A DNA stretch of 64,000 nucleotides from Plectonema cf. radiosum LEGE 06105 (GCF_015207665.1 NZ_JADEWL010000011.1:35548-99547); one strand, 5' to 3'; positions 1-9,252 are shown, counted from the first letter of the stretch. Numbers and translations are program-made. Notes: generated by a model not told the origin, from the sequence alone.

Positions 1-901
1 TGGGGATAAGTTGATGAATAATGTCCCCGCAAGACAGCGAGATGTGGCGATGGTATTTCAAAATTATGCCCTCTACCCCCATATGAGTGTGGCGGAAAAT
101 ATCGCTTTTGGGTTAAAAATGCGGAAATTTGACTCGAAATTGATTCGAGAAAGAGTCGATACTGTAGCGCGATCGCTATCCTTGGAACATCTACTCGATC
201 GTAAACCCAAACAACTCTCCGGGGGACAACAACAACGGGTAGCTTTAGGAAGGGCGATCGCACGTCAACCCCAGGTATTTTTACTAGATGAACCCTTGTC
301 CAATTTAGACGCGCAATTACGAGATGATACGCGGGCTGAGTTAAAAGAGCTACATCAAAACATTGGTATTACTACGGTATATGTCACCCATGACCAAGTG
401 GAAGCAATGACCTTGGCGGATAAAATTGTAGTGTTGAGTGGGGGACGTATTCAGCAAATTGGTGAACCACAAAGTATTTACGCTCATCCCATTAATCGAA
501 TGGTGGCAACTTTCTTAGGAAATCCACCAATGAATATTATACCGGCGAAGTATACCGCTGCGGGTTTTGATATCAACGGACAAATTTTAACTATTCCCAG
601 TGATTTAAAAGAAAAATTACGTTTACCAGAAGGACAAACTTTTGATTTAGGTATTCGTCCAGAAGATATCCAAATTCAGAATGAATCTCAAGGGGAGATT
701 TTACAAGTAGAAGTGAAATTAGTCGAACCATTGGGAAGAGAAACCTTGATTCGCGTCACCGTACTCGGTACTGGGATAATATTAAACGTGCAAACGAGTG
801 GAAATATCCGTTTTCACGTCGGTGATAAATTGAATTTACAATTAGATTTGCAAAAATTATTTTTATTTGATTCCGCTACCGGAGATAAGTTGTATCCGTA
901 A
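1..901 (+). CDS. Sugar-type ABC transporter ATPase (MalK/UgpC-like), 5' truncated
   Basis: Nucleotide-binding subunit of an ABC importer, probably for sugars or polyols, acting on the cytoplasmic face of the inner membrane. The reading frame is open from the first bases, so the Walker A region lies outside the window. Visible motifs in order are the Q-loop (VFQNYALYPHMSV), the ABC signature (LSGGQQQR), Walker B (VFLLDEP), the D-loop (SNLDAQLR) and the switch histidine (VTHDQ). A C-terminal OB/TOBE-type domain follows (LGIRPEDI), as in MalK, UgpC and MsmK. The transporter partners are not in the window, so the substrate cannot be named. The gene is followed by a CAGTTGA repeat and a hairpin terminator. 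Confidence 0.93.
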   Translation, partial: GDKLMNNVPARQRDVAMVFQNYALYPHMSVAENIAFGLKMRKFDSKLIRERVDTVARSLSLEHLLDRKPKQLSGGQQQRVALGRAIARQPQVFLLDEPLSNLDAQLRDDTRAELKELHQNIGITTVYVTHDQVEAMTLADKIVVLSGGRIQQIGEPQSIYAHPINRMVATFLGNPPMNIIPAKYTAAGFDINGQILTIPSDLKEKLRLPEGQTFDLGIRPEDIQIQNESQGEILQVEVKLVEPLGRETLIRVTVLGTGIILNVQTSGNIRFHVGDKLNLQLDLQKLFLFDSATGDKLYP

Positions 902-902
902 A

Positions 903-934
903 TTAGTTGACAGTTGACAGTTGACAGTTAATTG
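903..934. repeat. CAGTTGA short tandem repeat
   Basis: Tandem heptamer-type repeat (TTGACAG units) just after the ABC ATPase stop codon. The same kind of short tandem repeat recurs throughout the window, for example near 3350, 12190, 20280, 43920, 48290 and 55010, which is typical of filamentous cyanobacteria. Confidence 0.7.
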
Positions 935-1054
935 AGTTATTGGTAATGGTCGTATTCACTTTAACCTTTAACCTTGATATTTGTATTTTACGGACTTGTA
1001 TTTAATAAGTCCTAAATTTAAGCTTTCTGTATTCAGCTATTAAAAAATACCTTC

Positions 1055-1077
1055 AACCCGCCTTACTGCGGGTTTTG
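1055..1077 (+). terminator. Rho-independent terminator-like hairpin
   Basis: The stem ACCCGC/GCGGGT (1056-1061 and 1068-1073) encloses a 6-nt loop and is followed by TTTT. It lies about 150 bases after the ABC ATPase and before the deacetylase, which suits a terminator for the former. Confidence 0.6.
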
Positions 1078-1162
1078 CTTGTGTAGCCGCGATTTCAATC
1101 GCCAGGTGGTGCATATCTAATCATTAATTAATTAATAATACAAAATACTCATATTAACTTCC

Positions 1163-2227
1163 ATGCAGCCCAAATCAAATAATTTACTCAAATTTATTCC
1201 TTTAATCGGGAGTATTCTTGTAATTTTTACTGGTTTATTAGCTTTAAATTTTTATTCTAAAAGCGAAAATAAAGGTGATTCTCCAGTTTCTATGGAAAAA
1301 ACAGTATCTCCTTTAAATTTAGAGCAATTTTGTCAAAAATATCAAGCTGTAGATAGAAATTTACAACCTTGGAATGAGGAAAGTTTATCTCAACAAAAAG
1401 TGTTGGTAAAAACACAAACTGATGCGGATGTTCCTCTTTCTTTAGATGCTGTAACTTTACCAGAAATTAACGCTTCTGCGAGAAAAGCTAAAGTACCGAT
1501 AGCAATGTATCACGATATTTTGCCGAAAAAAGAAGTATTTTTTGATGTTACCCCAGAAGAATTAGAATCTCATTTTGAATTAATCAAATCTAAAGGTGTA
1601 ACTCCAATTAGTTTAGACCAATTAATTATTCATTTACGCACCGGAAGTCCATTACCAGAAAAGCCTATTTTACTATCATTTGATGATGGTTATGGGGGTC
1701 ATTATGAATACGTTTACCCATTACTTAAAAAGTACAATTATCCGGCAATTTTCTCAGTTTATACCAAAAATATGGGTATTAATACAGGTCGCTCCCATGT
1801 GACATGGGAGCAACTGAAAATTATGGCTGCTGACTCTTTGGTAACTATAGCCGCTCATAGTAAAACTCATCCACCAGATTTAACTAAGTTATCTGATGAA
1901 GAACTTGTTCCAGAAATAGTAGAGTCTAAGGAATTACTAGAGAAAAATTTGGGTATATCAATCCGCTACTTTACCTATCCTACTGGTAAAAATGACGAGC
2001 GAGTGAGAAAATTGGTACAAGAAGCTGGATATATCGCAGCTTTAGCAATGAACGACTTAGATGAAATGTTTGCTGGAGAGTCGGAGAATTTGTTAACTAT
2101 TGGACGCTTTGGGCAGTCTCGTTTGCAAGAAATGGTTGATCAAGCTTCGGGAGGAAAAGCGATTTCTTGTTCGGAATATTTACAGCCAAAATCACAGCCA
2201 AAATCACAACCAATCCCGGAAAGCTGA
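1163..2227 (+). CDS. Membrane-anchored polysaccharide deacetylase (NodB/CE4)
   Basis: Predicted metal-dependent deacetylase acting on N-acetylated glycans (peptidoglycan or exopolysaccharide) outside the inner membrane. A transmembrane anchor lies at about residues 12-31, followed by a spacer and a NodB domain from about 110. The metal-site motif SFDDGY is at about 171, the second motif HSKTH at about 232 and the barrel motif YFTYPTG near 270. The C-terminus ends in short QPKS repeats. At 354 aa it fits single-domain cyanobacterial CE4 proteins with an N-terminal anchor. A second, anchorless NodB protein is encoded at 46407. The natural substrate cannot be told from sequence. Confidence 0.9.
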   Translation: MQPKSNNLLKFIPLIGSILVIFTGLLALNFYSKSENKGDSPVSMEKTVSPLNLEQFCQKYQAVDRNLQPWNEESLSQQKVLVKTQTDADVPLSLDAVTLPEINASARKAKVPIAMYHDILPKKEVFFDVTPEELESHFELIKSKGVTPISLDQLIIHLRTGSPLPEKPILLSFDDGYGGHYEYVYPLLKKYNYPAIFSVYTKNMGINTGRSHVTWEQLKIMAADSLVTIAAHSKTHPPDLTKLSDEELVPEIVESKELLEKNLGISIRYFTYPTGKNDERVRKLVQEAGYIAALAMNDLDEMFAGESENLLTIGRFGQSRLQEMVDQASGGKAISCSEYLQPKSQPKSQPIPES

Positions 2228-2572
2228 TACTTCATCGACACCAATTTCAAAGGATGTTGCTTTTCCAGGAGGTGGATTTACTCGAATTATCGCACTGGAA
2301 GCAAGGGGTTGAAGTTTCATGCCTAATTGCACAATATTGCTCACTATATGCCAGTAAGTTATTATATCTGGACAGTGAATCACTAATGTTAGATATTCGG
2401 TGTCAATGGTCAGATACCAAAAACAATTTGATAGTAATGCTTGGGTAATACTGTCACAAGTTTCGTAGAAACATTTCCCGGTACTTCTTTCTAGTTCTAG
2501 AAGTAACATTTTGTCGCTTTTTGTTACCTCATTCGGTGGTAAATCATCCGCATGAATGAAGGATTTATTCAT
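2204..2572 (-). CDS. Conserved-looking hypothetical protein (122 aa)
   Basis: No family recognised. The protein is soluble, has a mixed composition and ends in a well-formed C-terminal segment (FEIGVDEVSAFRDWL), which argues for a true gene rather than a shadow frame. It converges with the deacetylase and overlaps its last 24 bases. ATG start. There is no signal peptide or membrane segment. Existence is moderately supported and function is unknown. Confidence 0.55.
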   Translation of the reverse strand: MNKSFIHADDLPPNEVTKSDKMLLLELERSTGKCFYETCDSITQALLSNCFWYLTIDTEYLTLVIHCPDIITYWHIVSNIVQLGMKLQPLASSAIIRVNPPPGKATSFEIGVDEVSAFRDWL

Positions 2573-2801
2573 AATAATACAAGCCCTTTGTATCTAATCT
2601 GAGTTAGGTTAATTGGGCAATAAACTCTTGGTTTTACGTTCAGTTGAAAACGGTTTTGAGTTAGAGAGATAATTATTCCTAGCGAATAAATCGGGTCATT
2701 TGATAGACACAATATCGCCAATACTCGCCAATTATTAATTGATAAAGGAATAATTTACTATTACCATTACCCTGAAGTACAATTTTCAACACCAAATTAT
2801 T

Positions 2802-3137
2802 CTATTTAGAAACCCATTGTAAATCCAGCCACATACGCGGATCGGATTCTTTTATCTTTGACATTGGATCACGCAGTAAACGTGAAGCGTTGCGAAATAC
2901 AACCTGGACTAATCCCATATTTTCCGCAACATCCATTAGTATTTGTTTATGACTTTGTACATAAGATATGATGTCTTCTGGACAATAAATCCCTAAGTGT
3001 CGTAAACGTTTAGGAGGTCGTCCCCAGTAAGTTGTGATTACTTTCACATAACAGCCATCAAGGACTTCTCCTACTCTTGGATAATACTCATTGATGACTC
3101 GAATATATTCCTTAGCAAGAGTCTCTTCGCTAATCAT
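2802..3137 (-). CDS. Hypothetical protein (111 aa)
   Basis: Small soluble protein without recognised motifs. It is rich in aromatic and basic residues and carries the stretch YWGRPPKRLRHLGIYCPEDI. It starts with ATG in its own untranslated surroundings and has the same orientation as the next small genes, but is separated from them by a 73-bp tandem duplication. Base composition and length fit a real gene. Function unknown. Confidence 0.55.
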   Translation of the reverse strand: MISEETLAKEYIRVINEYYPRVGEVLDGCYVKVITTYWGRPPKRLRHLGIYCPEDIISYVQSHKQILMDVAENMGLVQVVFRNASRLLRDPMSKIKESDPRMWLDLQWVSK

Positions 3138-3212
3138 TTGACTACATATTTCTGTAGGTTATAAGACATTATTAATATAACATAACATGATTTGCAAAAA
3201 ATACGACTATTG

Positions 3213-3358
3213 AAGGATTTATTATTTATTAAAAATTGTTTTTTGTGATTTTATTTAGTAATAATAATCAGAAAACAGTCAACTGAAAGATTTATTATTT
3301 ATTAAAAGTTGATTTTTTATAGTTTTATTTAGTGATAATAATTAGGAAACAGTCAACT
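3213..3358. repeat. 73-bp tandem duplication, two copies
   Basis: Two imperfect copies (3213-3285 and 3286-3358) of an AT-rich unit that contains GATTTATTATTTATTAAAA and ends in CAGTCAACTG. A short CAGTTGA-type tandem repeat follows immediately. No coding content. Confidence 0.8.
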
Positions 3359-3380
3359 GTCAACTGTCAACTGTTATAAA

Positions 3381-3692
3381 TTATCGAGAATTGCGTTCGC
3401 AAACTAAAACTTCTGCAATTAATTCAGGTAAACTAGTAAGGTCGGTATATCCTTCACAACCGCGAATTGGCGAAATAAATGTGTAGTTGGGGTCGCATTC
3501 TGCGGTATCGTAAACTTGAAAGTACCACCTATCAGGAAATCCTGCGACAGCAACTTCAACAATATACCAATTTTGACCAATGAGGCGACAATCAATTACT
3601 ATAAACCAGTCTCTATATTCATCTGATATATTCCACTCGCTAATCAGAAATTCTAAAGCAATTTGTTGCGCCTCATCTACCGTCAATAGCAT
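3381..3692 (-). CDS. Hypothetical protein (103 aa), possible immunity-type fold
   Basis: Last gene of a three-gene run on the minus strand, with 2 bases between it and its upstream neighbour. The protein is acidic and rich in aromatic residues. An N-terminal helix (LTVDEAQQIALEFLISEW) is followed by alternating strands (WYIVEVAVAG, WYFQVYDTAE). This resembles small YrhB/immunity-like proteins in general shape, but no diagnostic motif is visible and the assignment is only a guess. Tight spacing suggests co-translation with the 85-aa gene before it. Confidence 0.6.
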   Translation of the reverse strand: MLLTVDEAQQIALEFLISEWNISDEYRDWFIVIDCRLIGQNWYIVEVAVAGFPDRWYFQVYDTAECDPNYTFISPIRGCEGYTDLTSLPELIAEVLVCERNSR

Positions 3693-3694
3693 TT

Positions 3695-3952
3695 TTACTC
3701 CTTCTTTGGAACTTGAGGATAAAAACCTAATTGTTTAGATAATTCTCGTGCAATATAGATTAAAAATTTGGCTCCGTCTTCATTTCCATTATGAGCAAAT
3801 GATGTTGCGACTTGCATCATTAATTTGATAAATTCTGCATCTAATAGTTCAGAATTAGCTTCGATAAGTTCTGGTTCCTTACCATTAGGACATTTTAATA
3901 ATTCCTCAATTAAACCGTAATACTGATTTTGACGTTGTTCTGAAGACATCAT
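3695..3952 (-). CDS. Stand-alone N-terminal module of cyanobacterial TPR/CHAT-type proteins
   Basis: The 85-aa all-helical sequence follows the pattern that, from memory, opens many large cyanobacterial TPR, CHAT or tetratricopeptide proteins: a short acidic helix (EELLKCPNGKEPELI), then ELLDAEFIKLMMQVA and FLIYIARELSKQLG. Here it ends with its own stop and no TPR domain follows. It may be a free adaptor domain or the remnant of a longer gene. It lies between a two-helix membrane protein (18 bases upstream) and a 103-aa unknown (2 bases downstream), so the three probably form an operon. Confidence 0.65.
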   Translation of the reverse strand: MMSSEQRQNQYYGLIEELLKCPNGKEPELIEANSELLDAEFIKLMMQVATSFAHNGNEDGAKFLIYIARELSKQLGFYPQVPKKE

Positions 3953-3970
3953 ATTTTTTAACTCTTATTA

Positions 3971-4390
3971 CTACTTTTCTAGACTTTGTTGCCATAATTT
4001 CTCCAACATTTGTACTTGTTGTTGATGTATATGAGCGCGGTAAACTAAATATCTGTCATATAAATAAATTGCAAAAACCATACAGAATGGTATCAATAAA
4101 AAAAGCCATCTCCACAAACGGCGATTTTGGTAGTTATGAAATAAATTTAGTTTTGTTTCATCAGCATCTATATATAAGTTAGAAAAATCATTGTTTGCCA
4201 GGGAATTAGGTTGTATTCCAGATAAAGAACATTCGCTTTCTATACTTTGATTGTATGAATGTATATTCTGCTGAGTTTCCACAAACTTGAGATGTTTTCC
4301 CCATACCATACCAAATACCGCTAAACTGGGAAAAAGTATCGTTAGAGTAATTAAACAAACAGCAAATACATTTATAAGTTTTAATTTCAT
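3971..4390 (-). CDS. Two-helix membrane protein, hypothetical
   Basis: First gene of the small minus-strand operon. Membrane helices lie at about residues 5-30 (VFAVCLITLTILFPSLAVFG) and about 93-112 (WLFLLIPFCMVFAIYLYD). A hydrophilic, probably extracytoplasmic loop joins them and a short basic, glutamine-rich cytoplasmic tail ends the protein (HIHQQQVQMLEKLWQQ). No family recognised. Confidence 0.6.
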   Translation of the reverse strand: MKLKLINVFAVCLITLTILFPSLAVFGMVWGKHLKFVETQQNIHSYNQSIESECSLSGIQPNSLANNDFSNLYIDADETKLNLFHNYQNRRLWRWLFLLIPFCMVFAIYLYDRYLVYRAHIHQQQVQMLEKLWQQSLEK

Positions 4391-4488
4391 CGTGGCTTTT
4401 TCTAATTGCGTAACGTGAAGCCAGTGAAACAGTATGTAGCAATCCTAAATCAGTTGTAAAAAATCATGGTGATAAAAAGGTAATGGGT

Positions 4489-4539
4489 GTAGTGCGAGCT
4501 TCTAGCTTGTTACACTAGCGAGCTAGAAGCTCGCACTAC
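4489..4539. repeat. Perfect 19-bp inverted repeat with 13-nt loop
   Basis: The arms at 4489-4507 and 4521-4539 (GTAGTGCGAGCTTCTAGCT and its exact complement) can form a 19-bp hairpin. The same core (GCGAGCTAGAAG) recurs at 4940-4950, so it belongs to a dispersed family in this gap. Confidence 0.85.
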
Positions 4540-4667
4540 TTAAAATTTCACAAATCATTTAGAACTGCTATGTAACTGTAGATTTCCTATACTGTCGTAA
4601 GTTTTAATGTTTAACTAATATCTAAATCTAAAATTGTGTAGAAAAATCATTGACACCCAGTCTTCTT

Positions 4668-4851
4668 ACTAGTACTCCGCCACATAAGTTATGAGGGGCT
4701 AAGATGCCTCTTGGTAGGTTGGGTGTCGCTGCGCGCAACCCAACATCAGCGTTGGGCTTCACTCCGTTTTGCTTCGCAACGCTTGCGCGAACAGCCCAAC
4801 CTACAATATTACATTAATTACCCATCAAAATTAATGTGGTGGAGTACTAGT
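4668..4851. repeat. MITE-like element with 17-bp terminal inverted repeats
   Basis: The terminal arms 4668-4684 and 4835-4851 (ACTAGTACTCCGCCACA and its complement with one mismatch) bound 184 bp of internal palindromes. These include the TAGGTTGGGT/ACCCAACCTA motif that also builds the 209-bp tandem repeat at 18.9 kb. Fragments of the same terminus (ACTCCGCCACATTAAT-like) appear near 5521, 59384 and 62286. There is no coding capacity. Confidence 0.7.
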
Positions 4852-5039
4852 ACTTGATTGCATTAGTTTTGCTGGGTTAAATATTTGTAGTGGGAGCGTC
4901 TCGCTCCCTGGTAGTAGCTAGCGAGCAAAATGCCACCAGCGAGCTAGAAGTATGCCCCTCCGGGGCAGGCTACGCCAACGCACTACGAATTTCTTACCCA
5001 TGATAATTAATGAAAAGGACTACTAGAGGGTTTAAGAAG

Positions 5040-5061
5040 CCCCCCCGAAAAGACGGGGGGG
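5040..5061. repeat. GC-only hairpin
   Basis: CCCCCCCG (5040-5047) and CGGGGGGG (5054-5061) around AAAAGA form an 8-bp GC stem in an otherwise AT-rich gap. It has no downstream T run in either direction, so it is not a clear terminator. Confidence 0.6.
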
Positions 5062-5777
5062 TAGAGGGGAATCTCTGCGTAAATCCTATAGCTGTTATAT
5101 CAGTCAGTCTCCAGGTGAGGACTCATGGCGATCGCCCTTGGATTTATTAACTTAATTAGGGTTGTACTCAAACAGTTACAATCCAATTATGGTAAGGATT
5201 GAATATTTTTTTAGGGTATAGGTTCTAGTCTTTTTAGGTAGGGGTGCTAGTATTTATGAAGTCGGGTTCGATGATTTTTGTACTCATTTGAGTTGCAATG
5301 GGCTAGATATGCAAAAAGCTCTCACAGTTCTAGTATTAAGAGTTTTGAAAATCAATTGTTGATTTGATAGCACAAAATGTATTTGTTTTAGCAGAAATTT
5401 AAATAATTGTAAAATAGCAAGAGGTTCGGTTTGCGCTTCGCCTAAATACTCGCTCCCTAGTAGCCGAAGTGGGAGCTAGAAGCAAAGGGCTACGCAAACG
5501 CACTACTCTCGCCCGCGATCATTAATGTGGCGGACTAATACTTGAAAATAGTTATAATTGGGAATTTTGCTCGAAATCACATAAAATATAGATAAAAGTA
5601 TTTCTTAAGCATGATTCCAAATAAACTGATTAAATGTTTAAAATTGATTTATAAGAACTAAAATTTTTATCGGATTGCTTTAAAATTATTCAGTTAATGT
5701 AATTTTCCAGATTTTTAAATAAGTATAAAAAAAACAACTTTATCTACAATAAAAAATACAGAAAAGGGTTGAAAAAG

Positions 5778-6740
5778 ATGCGAATTGCTCACGATGTGAC
5801 AGAACTTATCGGTAGAACACCATTAGTAGAATTGAACAAAATTCCTCAACAAGCGGGATGTGTCGCCAGAATTGTGGTGAAATTAGAGGGAATGAATCCA
5901 GCAGCTTCAGTAAAAGACCGGATTGCAGCGAATATGGTCAAAAAAGCAGAAGAACAAGGATTAATTGCACCAGGAAAAAGCATTTTAGTAGAACCGACAT
6001 CCGGTAATACCGGAATTGGTTTAGCAATGGTAGCAGCAGCCCTTGGCTACCGTTTGATTTTGACAATGCCCGAAAGTATGAGTTTAGAAAGACGAGCGAT
6101 GCTCAAAGCTTACGGTGCTTCTTTAGAGTTAACACCAGCCCAAGAGGGAATGCGCGGAGCAATTAAGACAGCAGAAGAAATTGTTGCTAATACTCCTAAT
6201 GCTTATATGTTGCAGCAATTCAGCAATCCAGCGAATCCCCAAATTCACCGCGAAACCACCGCCGAAGAGATTTGGCAAGATACCGATGGAGAAGTTGATT
6301 TTGTGATTGCTGGTGTTGGTACCGGCGGAACAATTACCGGGATTGCCGAAGTAATTAAGCAACGCAAGCCCAGTTTTCAAGTAATTGCAGTAGAACCTAA
6401 AAACAGTCCCGTACTCGCTGGTGGACAAGCGGGACCTCATAAAATTCAAGGTATAGGTGCCGGATTTATCCCAGAAGTTTTACGTAAGGATTTGATTGAT
6501 GAAGTAGTTGCTGTGAGTGATGAAGATGCGATCGCGATGGGAAGACGTTTAGCAAAAGAGGAAGGAATACTATCGGGTATTTCTTCTGGTGCGGCTTTGT
6601 GTGCAGCAATTGAAATTGGTAAGCGTGCGGAAAATAAGGGACGTTTGATTGTGATGATTCAGCCTTCCTTCGGGGAAAGATATTTGAGTACCCCAATGTT
6701 TCAAGATTTAGGTAGAGAGGTGGCTGCGGTTGGGCAATGA
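5778..6740 (+). CDS. cysK: Cysteine synthase A (O-acetylserine sulfhydrylase)
   Basis: PLP enzyme making L-cysteine from O-acetylserine and sulfide in the cytoplasm. The PLP lysine sits in PAASVKDR (K46 from the chosen ATG). The substrate loop is [10 protein letters not shown], the phosphate-binding loop [10 protein letters not shown] (about 178-187) and the pyrimidine-side serine region GISSGAA. The C-terminal [12 protein letters not shown] fits cyanobacterial CysK. The ATG at 5778 with GAAAAGGG upstream is preferred to an in-frame TTG three codons earlier. The length of 320 aa is normal. It is followed by the AGAGACGC/GCGTCTCT hairpin. No sulfur-assimilation genes adjoin it. Confidence 0.95.
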   Translation: MRIAHDVTELIGRTPLVELNKIPQQAGCVARIVVKLEGMNPAASVKDRIAANMVKKAEEQGLIAPGKSILVEPTSGNTGIGLAMVAAALGYRLILTMPESMSLERRAMLKAYGASLELTPAQEGMRGAIKTAEEIVANTPNAYMLQQFSNPANPQIHRETTAEEIWQDTDGEVDFVIAGVGTGGTITGIAEVIKQRKPSFQVIAVEPKNSPVLAGGQAGPHKIQGIGAGFIPEVLRKDLIDEVVAVSDEDAIAMGRRLAKEEGILSGISSGAALCAAIEIGKRAENKGRLIVMIQPSFGERYLSTPMFQDLGREVAAVGQ

Positions 6741-6814
6741 TTCAACTCAGTTAACAGTAAACAGTTATCAGTACGTACAAGTTAAGGATTATTGGTGGGA
6801 ATTATAGATGTTGT

Positions 6815-6838
6815 AGAGACGCGATATATGGCGTCTCT
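6815..6838. repeat. AGAGACGC hairpin repeat (possible terminator)
   Basis: The arms AGAGACGC (6815-6822) and GCGTCTCT (6831-6838) lie between the convergent cysK and PEP-CTERM genes, so the hairpin could end transcription from either side. Related hairpins of the AGACGTAGC...GCTACGTCT type occur at about 15718-15738, 21098-21118 and 60112-60136. Confidence 0.55.
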
Positions 6839-6845
6839 TAGGTTA

Positions 6846-7868
6846 TTAGCTGTTTGAACAGTTGTGCTTACGCTTTAGGGAAGAAGCAACAACTGCACCG
6901 ACTGCAACTAAGCCTAAAATAGAAGTGGGTTCTGGTACTTTTCTTCTCACCGTTTTCAAAGTCTTCTCTTGGCGATAGTAATTTAATCCAGTAACTGCAC
7001 CACTTCCAGGTAAAGTTATATTAAATTGTGTAACTCTTTTCTCGCCGAAATCGAAATTGTATTCTCTGAGTGAGTTGTCACCTGTAACATACTGGTTTCC
7101 GTTCCAATTAGTACTCAAAAGTTTCATTTCACTAATATAAGTACTATTTGCGTTACTCTCTTTGACAACAAATTTATTGTCAGCCTTCTTATCGTTTATT
7201 CCTGCGATTTTATCATTGTTTTCTACATCTATCTCTGAGAAAAAGTTCGCATTATAAATAAAGTTACCAGTACTAGTACCATCAGCAAAAATAGCGCTGA
7301 AGATTGGGTCACCAGGGTCATCAAAGTCTAATAAACTAATACTATTGAATAAAACCCCAACCCCCTTTGTAAATTCGTTGAAATCAAATTTTATTGTACC
7401 GGGATTATTGCGGTTTGCATAATCATCTGGTTCTAAATCATTTTTTCCATTATCTTCTTGAATAATCAGGACTTTACCTTGGTTGGGAGATTTATATTTA
7501 AGATTACCATTTTGACCTTTTCCGGTAGCTAAATCTGGATCATCACCAGTACAAGTTTTTCCTTCACAATTACTGTCGTAAAGCCACAATTCGCTTTTGC
7601 CACCTTTTTTGAGGCTAGAATCTAATTTTAAGCCGTAATCAGACCACAAATTATCAAGTTGCGTTCCACCGTATAATGGGTTATTACCAACACCAACCTT
7701 TTCATCAAAGGTTATGTTGACTTTTTTCTCTTCCGTTACCAATTTTTCAAATTCTACATATTGATCATTTGCCGTATTTGCAGCTTGAGCGGGATTTGCA
7801 GCAATCGTAATTACAGTAGTTAATAATGCACCAGTACTCAATTTAGAAAATAATCTATTAATTCTCAT
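6846..7868 (-). CDS. PEP-CTERM exported protein
   Basis: Secreted protein of unknown function with a type I signal peptide (about residues 1-29, ending NPAQA) and a typical C-terminal PEP-CTERM sorting tail at 311-340: VPEPTS, a hydrophobic helix and the basic cluster SLKRKH. Such tails are processed by exosortase (CrtA/Crt type in cyanobacteria) and usually deliver proteins to the cell surface or exopolymer. The middle is beta-rich and contains the cysteine pair NCEGKTC. No exosortase gene is in the window. A second, apparently orphaned PEP-CTERM tail is found near 19547. Confidence 0.85.
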   Translation of the reverse strand: MRINRLFSKLSTGALLTTVITIAANPAQAANTANDQYVEFEKLVTEEKKVNITFDEKVGVGNNPLYGGTQLDNLWSDYGLKLDSSLKKGGKSELWLYDSNCEGKTCTGDDPDLATGKGQNGNLKYKSPNQGKVLIIQEDNGKNDLEPDDYANRNNPGTIKFDFNEFTKGVGVLFNSISLLDFDDPGDPIFSAIFADGTSTGNFIYNANFFSEIDVENNDKIAGINDKKADNKFVVKESNANSTYISEMKLLSTNWNGNQYVTGDNSLREYNFDFGEKRVTQFNITLPGSGAVTGLNYYRQEKTLKTVRRKVPEPTSILGLVAVGAVVASSLKRKHNCSNS

Positions 7869-8100
7869 TTATTTATTTCCTTCTCTTAAATTTTGATATT
7901 TATTGACTGCCATATCAGTTTTAAGAAATTAAAGGAATAAATGGGTTAGCGAGGAGTAAACACCCTCTAAAAGTTAAAAGTATTTTATTCAAAGCTAAGG
8001 TAAAGCTGCTAAGTTTAAATACTGTTGTTTTAATAAATATCCATATATTTACGTAAGTATTTAATTTTAGCTGGAATCTACAACCGAATAAACTAATATT

Positions 8101-9252
8101 TCAAGATGAACGAAATAATACCCTTCCCGGAAGGGTTTCATCGTTAATTTTGGCATAAACTCGCAGACAAGCGGAAACTTCTCCGGGTATACCACCGATA
8201 TCTATTTGTAAATCGTCTTTGGAGAAGGGGTAAACATCAGCATAAGTTCCCCATAAAGGACGAATCTGAACTTGATATCCCGCTTGACGCGCTTGCTGTA
8301 CTGCGACTTCCAAAGTGTGACGGGCTTCTTGTTGCAGTTTTCCCCACCAGGAAAAGCGGTCAACACATGGTAAATAAACTAATGAATGTATGGCTTCATC
8401 TAAGTCCAATCTCGCACGCAGGGCGATTGATTTATCGGTGTTAAAAGTTACCTTAACTCTGTGAAAACGTTCGATTAATGCGGTGATATACTTAGGTTTA
8501 TCTACTGAACTTAACGAGCGAACGCCGAATCTATCGACACTTCTTAAAGTATGGTGTAAATACGGGTCTATTTCGATAAATTTGAGATAAGTAGAAACAA
8601 TCGCAGCCAGAATATCGAGTTCAGTACCGCTTTTTTGAGTTTCTAATCGTTCGTCGAAATTAACCATATTGGAAAAGCACAACCCCGAAGCTTGGATATT
8701 ACCTTTCAAACCAGAGTAAATATGTTCATGGATGGGAAATGCAAGTTGTCGTAAAGAAACTTTATCTTCCATTCCACCCAACCTATTTACTTGTTTGAGG
8801 ATTTGCGATCGCAATATATCAGCTTGTTTTTGAGGAATCCGCAACAGCAATCGTTGAATTTCGTTCCACAATTGAGCATCATCGGTACAGTTAAACTGAT
8901 ATTCGCCGATATATTGAGATAATTCTTGATGAGCAAGTAAAGTTTGGGTAATTGGTTTTAATTTGACTTGGGTAGTAGTTTGCGGTAATTGTAGGTTATT
9001 ATCAACTTGATTTGAAATTGGTTCTAAGACATCTTCCCAAGAAGGAATTTTTTCAGTATTATTACTTTGATATTGAGATTCTAAAATTACATTTAATTCT
9101 TGTAAAAGTTCTTGACAAATATCGCTTCCTGGGTCAGAAACTTCTGTTTTCAAAGCTTCCTCTAACTCGGTTCGCAGCCCTAACAGTTTTAACCGCAGTA
9201 ACCAAGCTAACTTTGAATTTTTAGTATTTAATAACTTATTTAAATTAATCAT
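8101..9252 (-). CDS. Hypothetical protein (383 aa)
   Basis: No family recognised. The N-terminal third is helical and glutamine-rich (LELEEAL, QELLQELNVILESQ). The rest has no signal peptide or membrane span, so the protein is predicted to be cytoplasmic. The C-terminal half is mixed alpha/beta and contains conserved-looking segments (VDRFGVRSL, LDLDEAIHSLVYLP, DLQIDIGGIPGE). It stands alone between the PEP-CTERM gene and an EEP-family gene. ATG start with a normal cyanobacterial spacer. Confidence 0.7.
   Translation of the reverse strand: MINLNKLLNTKNSKLAWLLRLKLLGLRTELEEALKTEVSDPGSDICQELLQELNVILESQYQSNNTEKIPSWEDVLEPISNQVDNNLQLPQTTTQVKLKPITQTLLAHQELSQYIGEYQFNCTDDAQLWNEIQRLLLRIPQKQADILRSQILKQVNRLGGMEDKVSLRQLAFPIHEHIYSGLKGNIQASGLCFSNMVNFDERLETQKSGTELDILAAIVSTYLKFIEIDPYLHHTLRSVDRFGVRSLSSVDKPKYITALIERFHRVKVTFNTDKSIALRARLDLDEAIHSLVYLPCVDRFSWWGKLQQEARHTLEVAVQQARQAGYQVQIRPLWGTYADVYPFSKDDLQIDIGGIPGEVSACLRVYAKINDETLPGRVLFRSS

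Larger units (their letters stand above)
4443..5768. other. 1.3-kb gene-free gap filled with palindromic repeats
   Basis: No gene was found between the small membrane-protein operon and cysK. The stretch holds several hairpin-rich repeat units. They include a perfect 19-bp inverted repeat (4489-4539), an element with 17-bp terminal inverted repeats (4668-4851), a GGGAGCG/CGCTCCC hairpin (4892-4908), a GC-only hairpin (5040-5061) and a second AGTGGGAGC-type unit at about 5420-5545 that ends in another ATTAATGTGGCGGA. The last 200 bases are AT-rich and should contain the cysK promoter. Confidence 0.8.

Noticed and set aside
2100..2448. Two plus-strand frames overlapping the deacetylase 3' end
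   Set aside because: They read the deacetylase C-terminal repeat in other frames and overlap the better-supported minus-strand gene.
5125..5202. 25-codon frame starting ATGGCGATCGCC in the repeat gap
   Set aside because: The start is created by a HIP1 octamer, there is no support beyond an open frame, and the DNA around it is repeat-rich.
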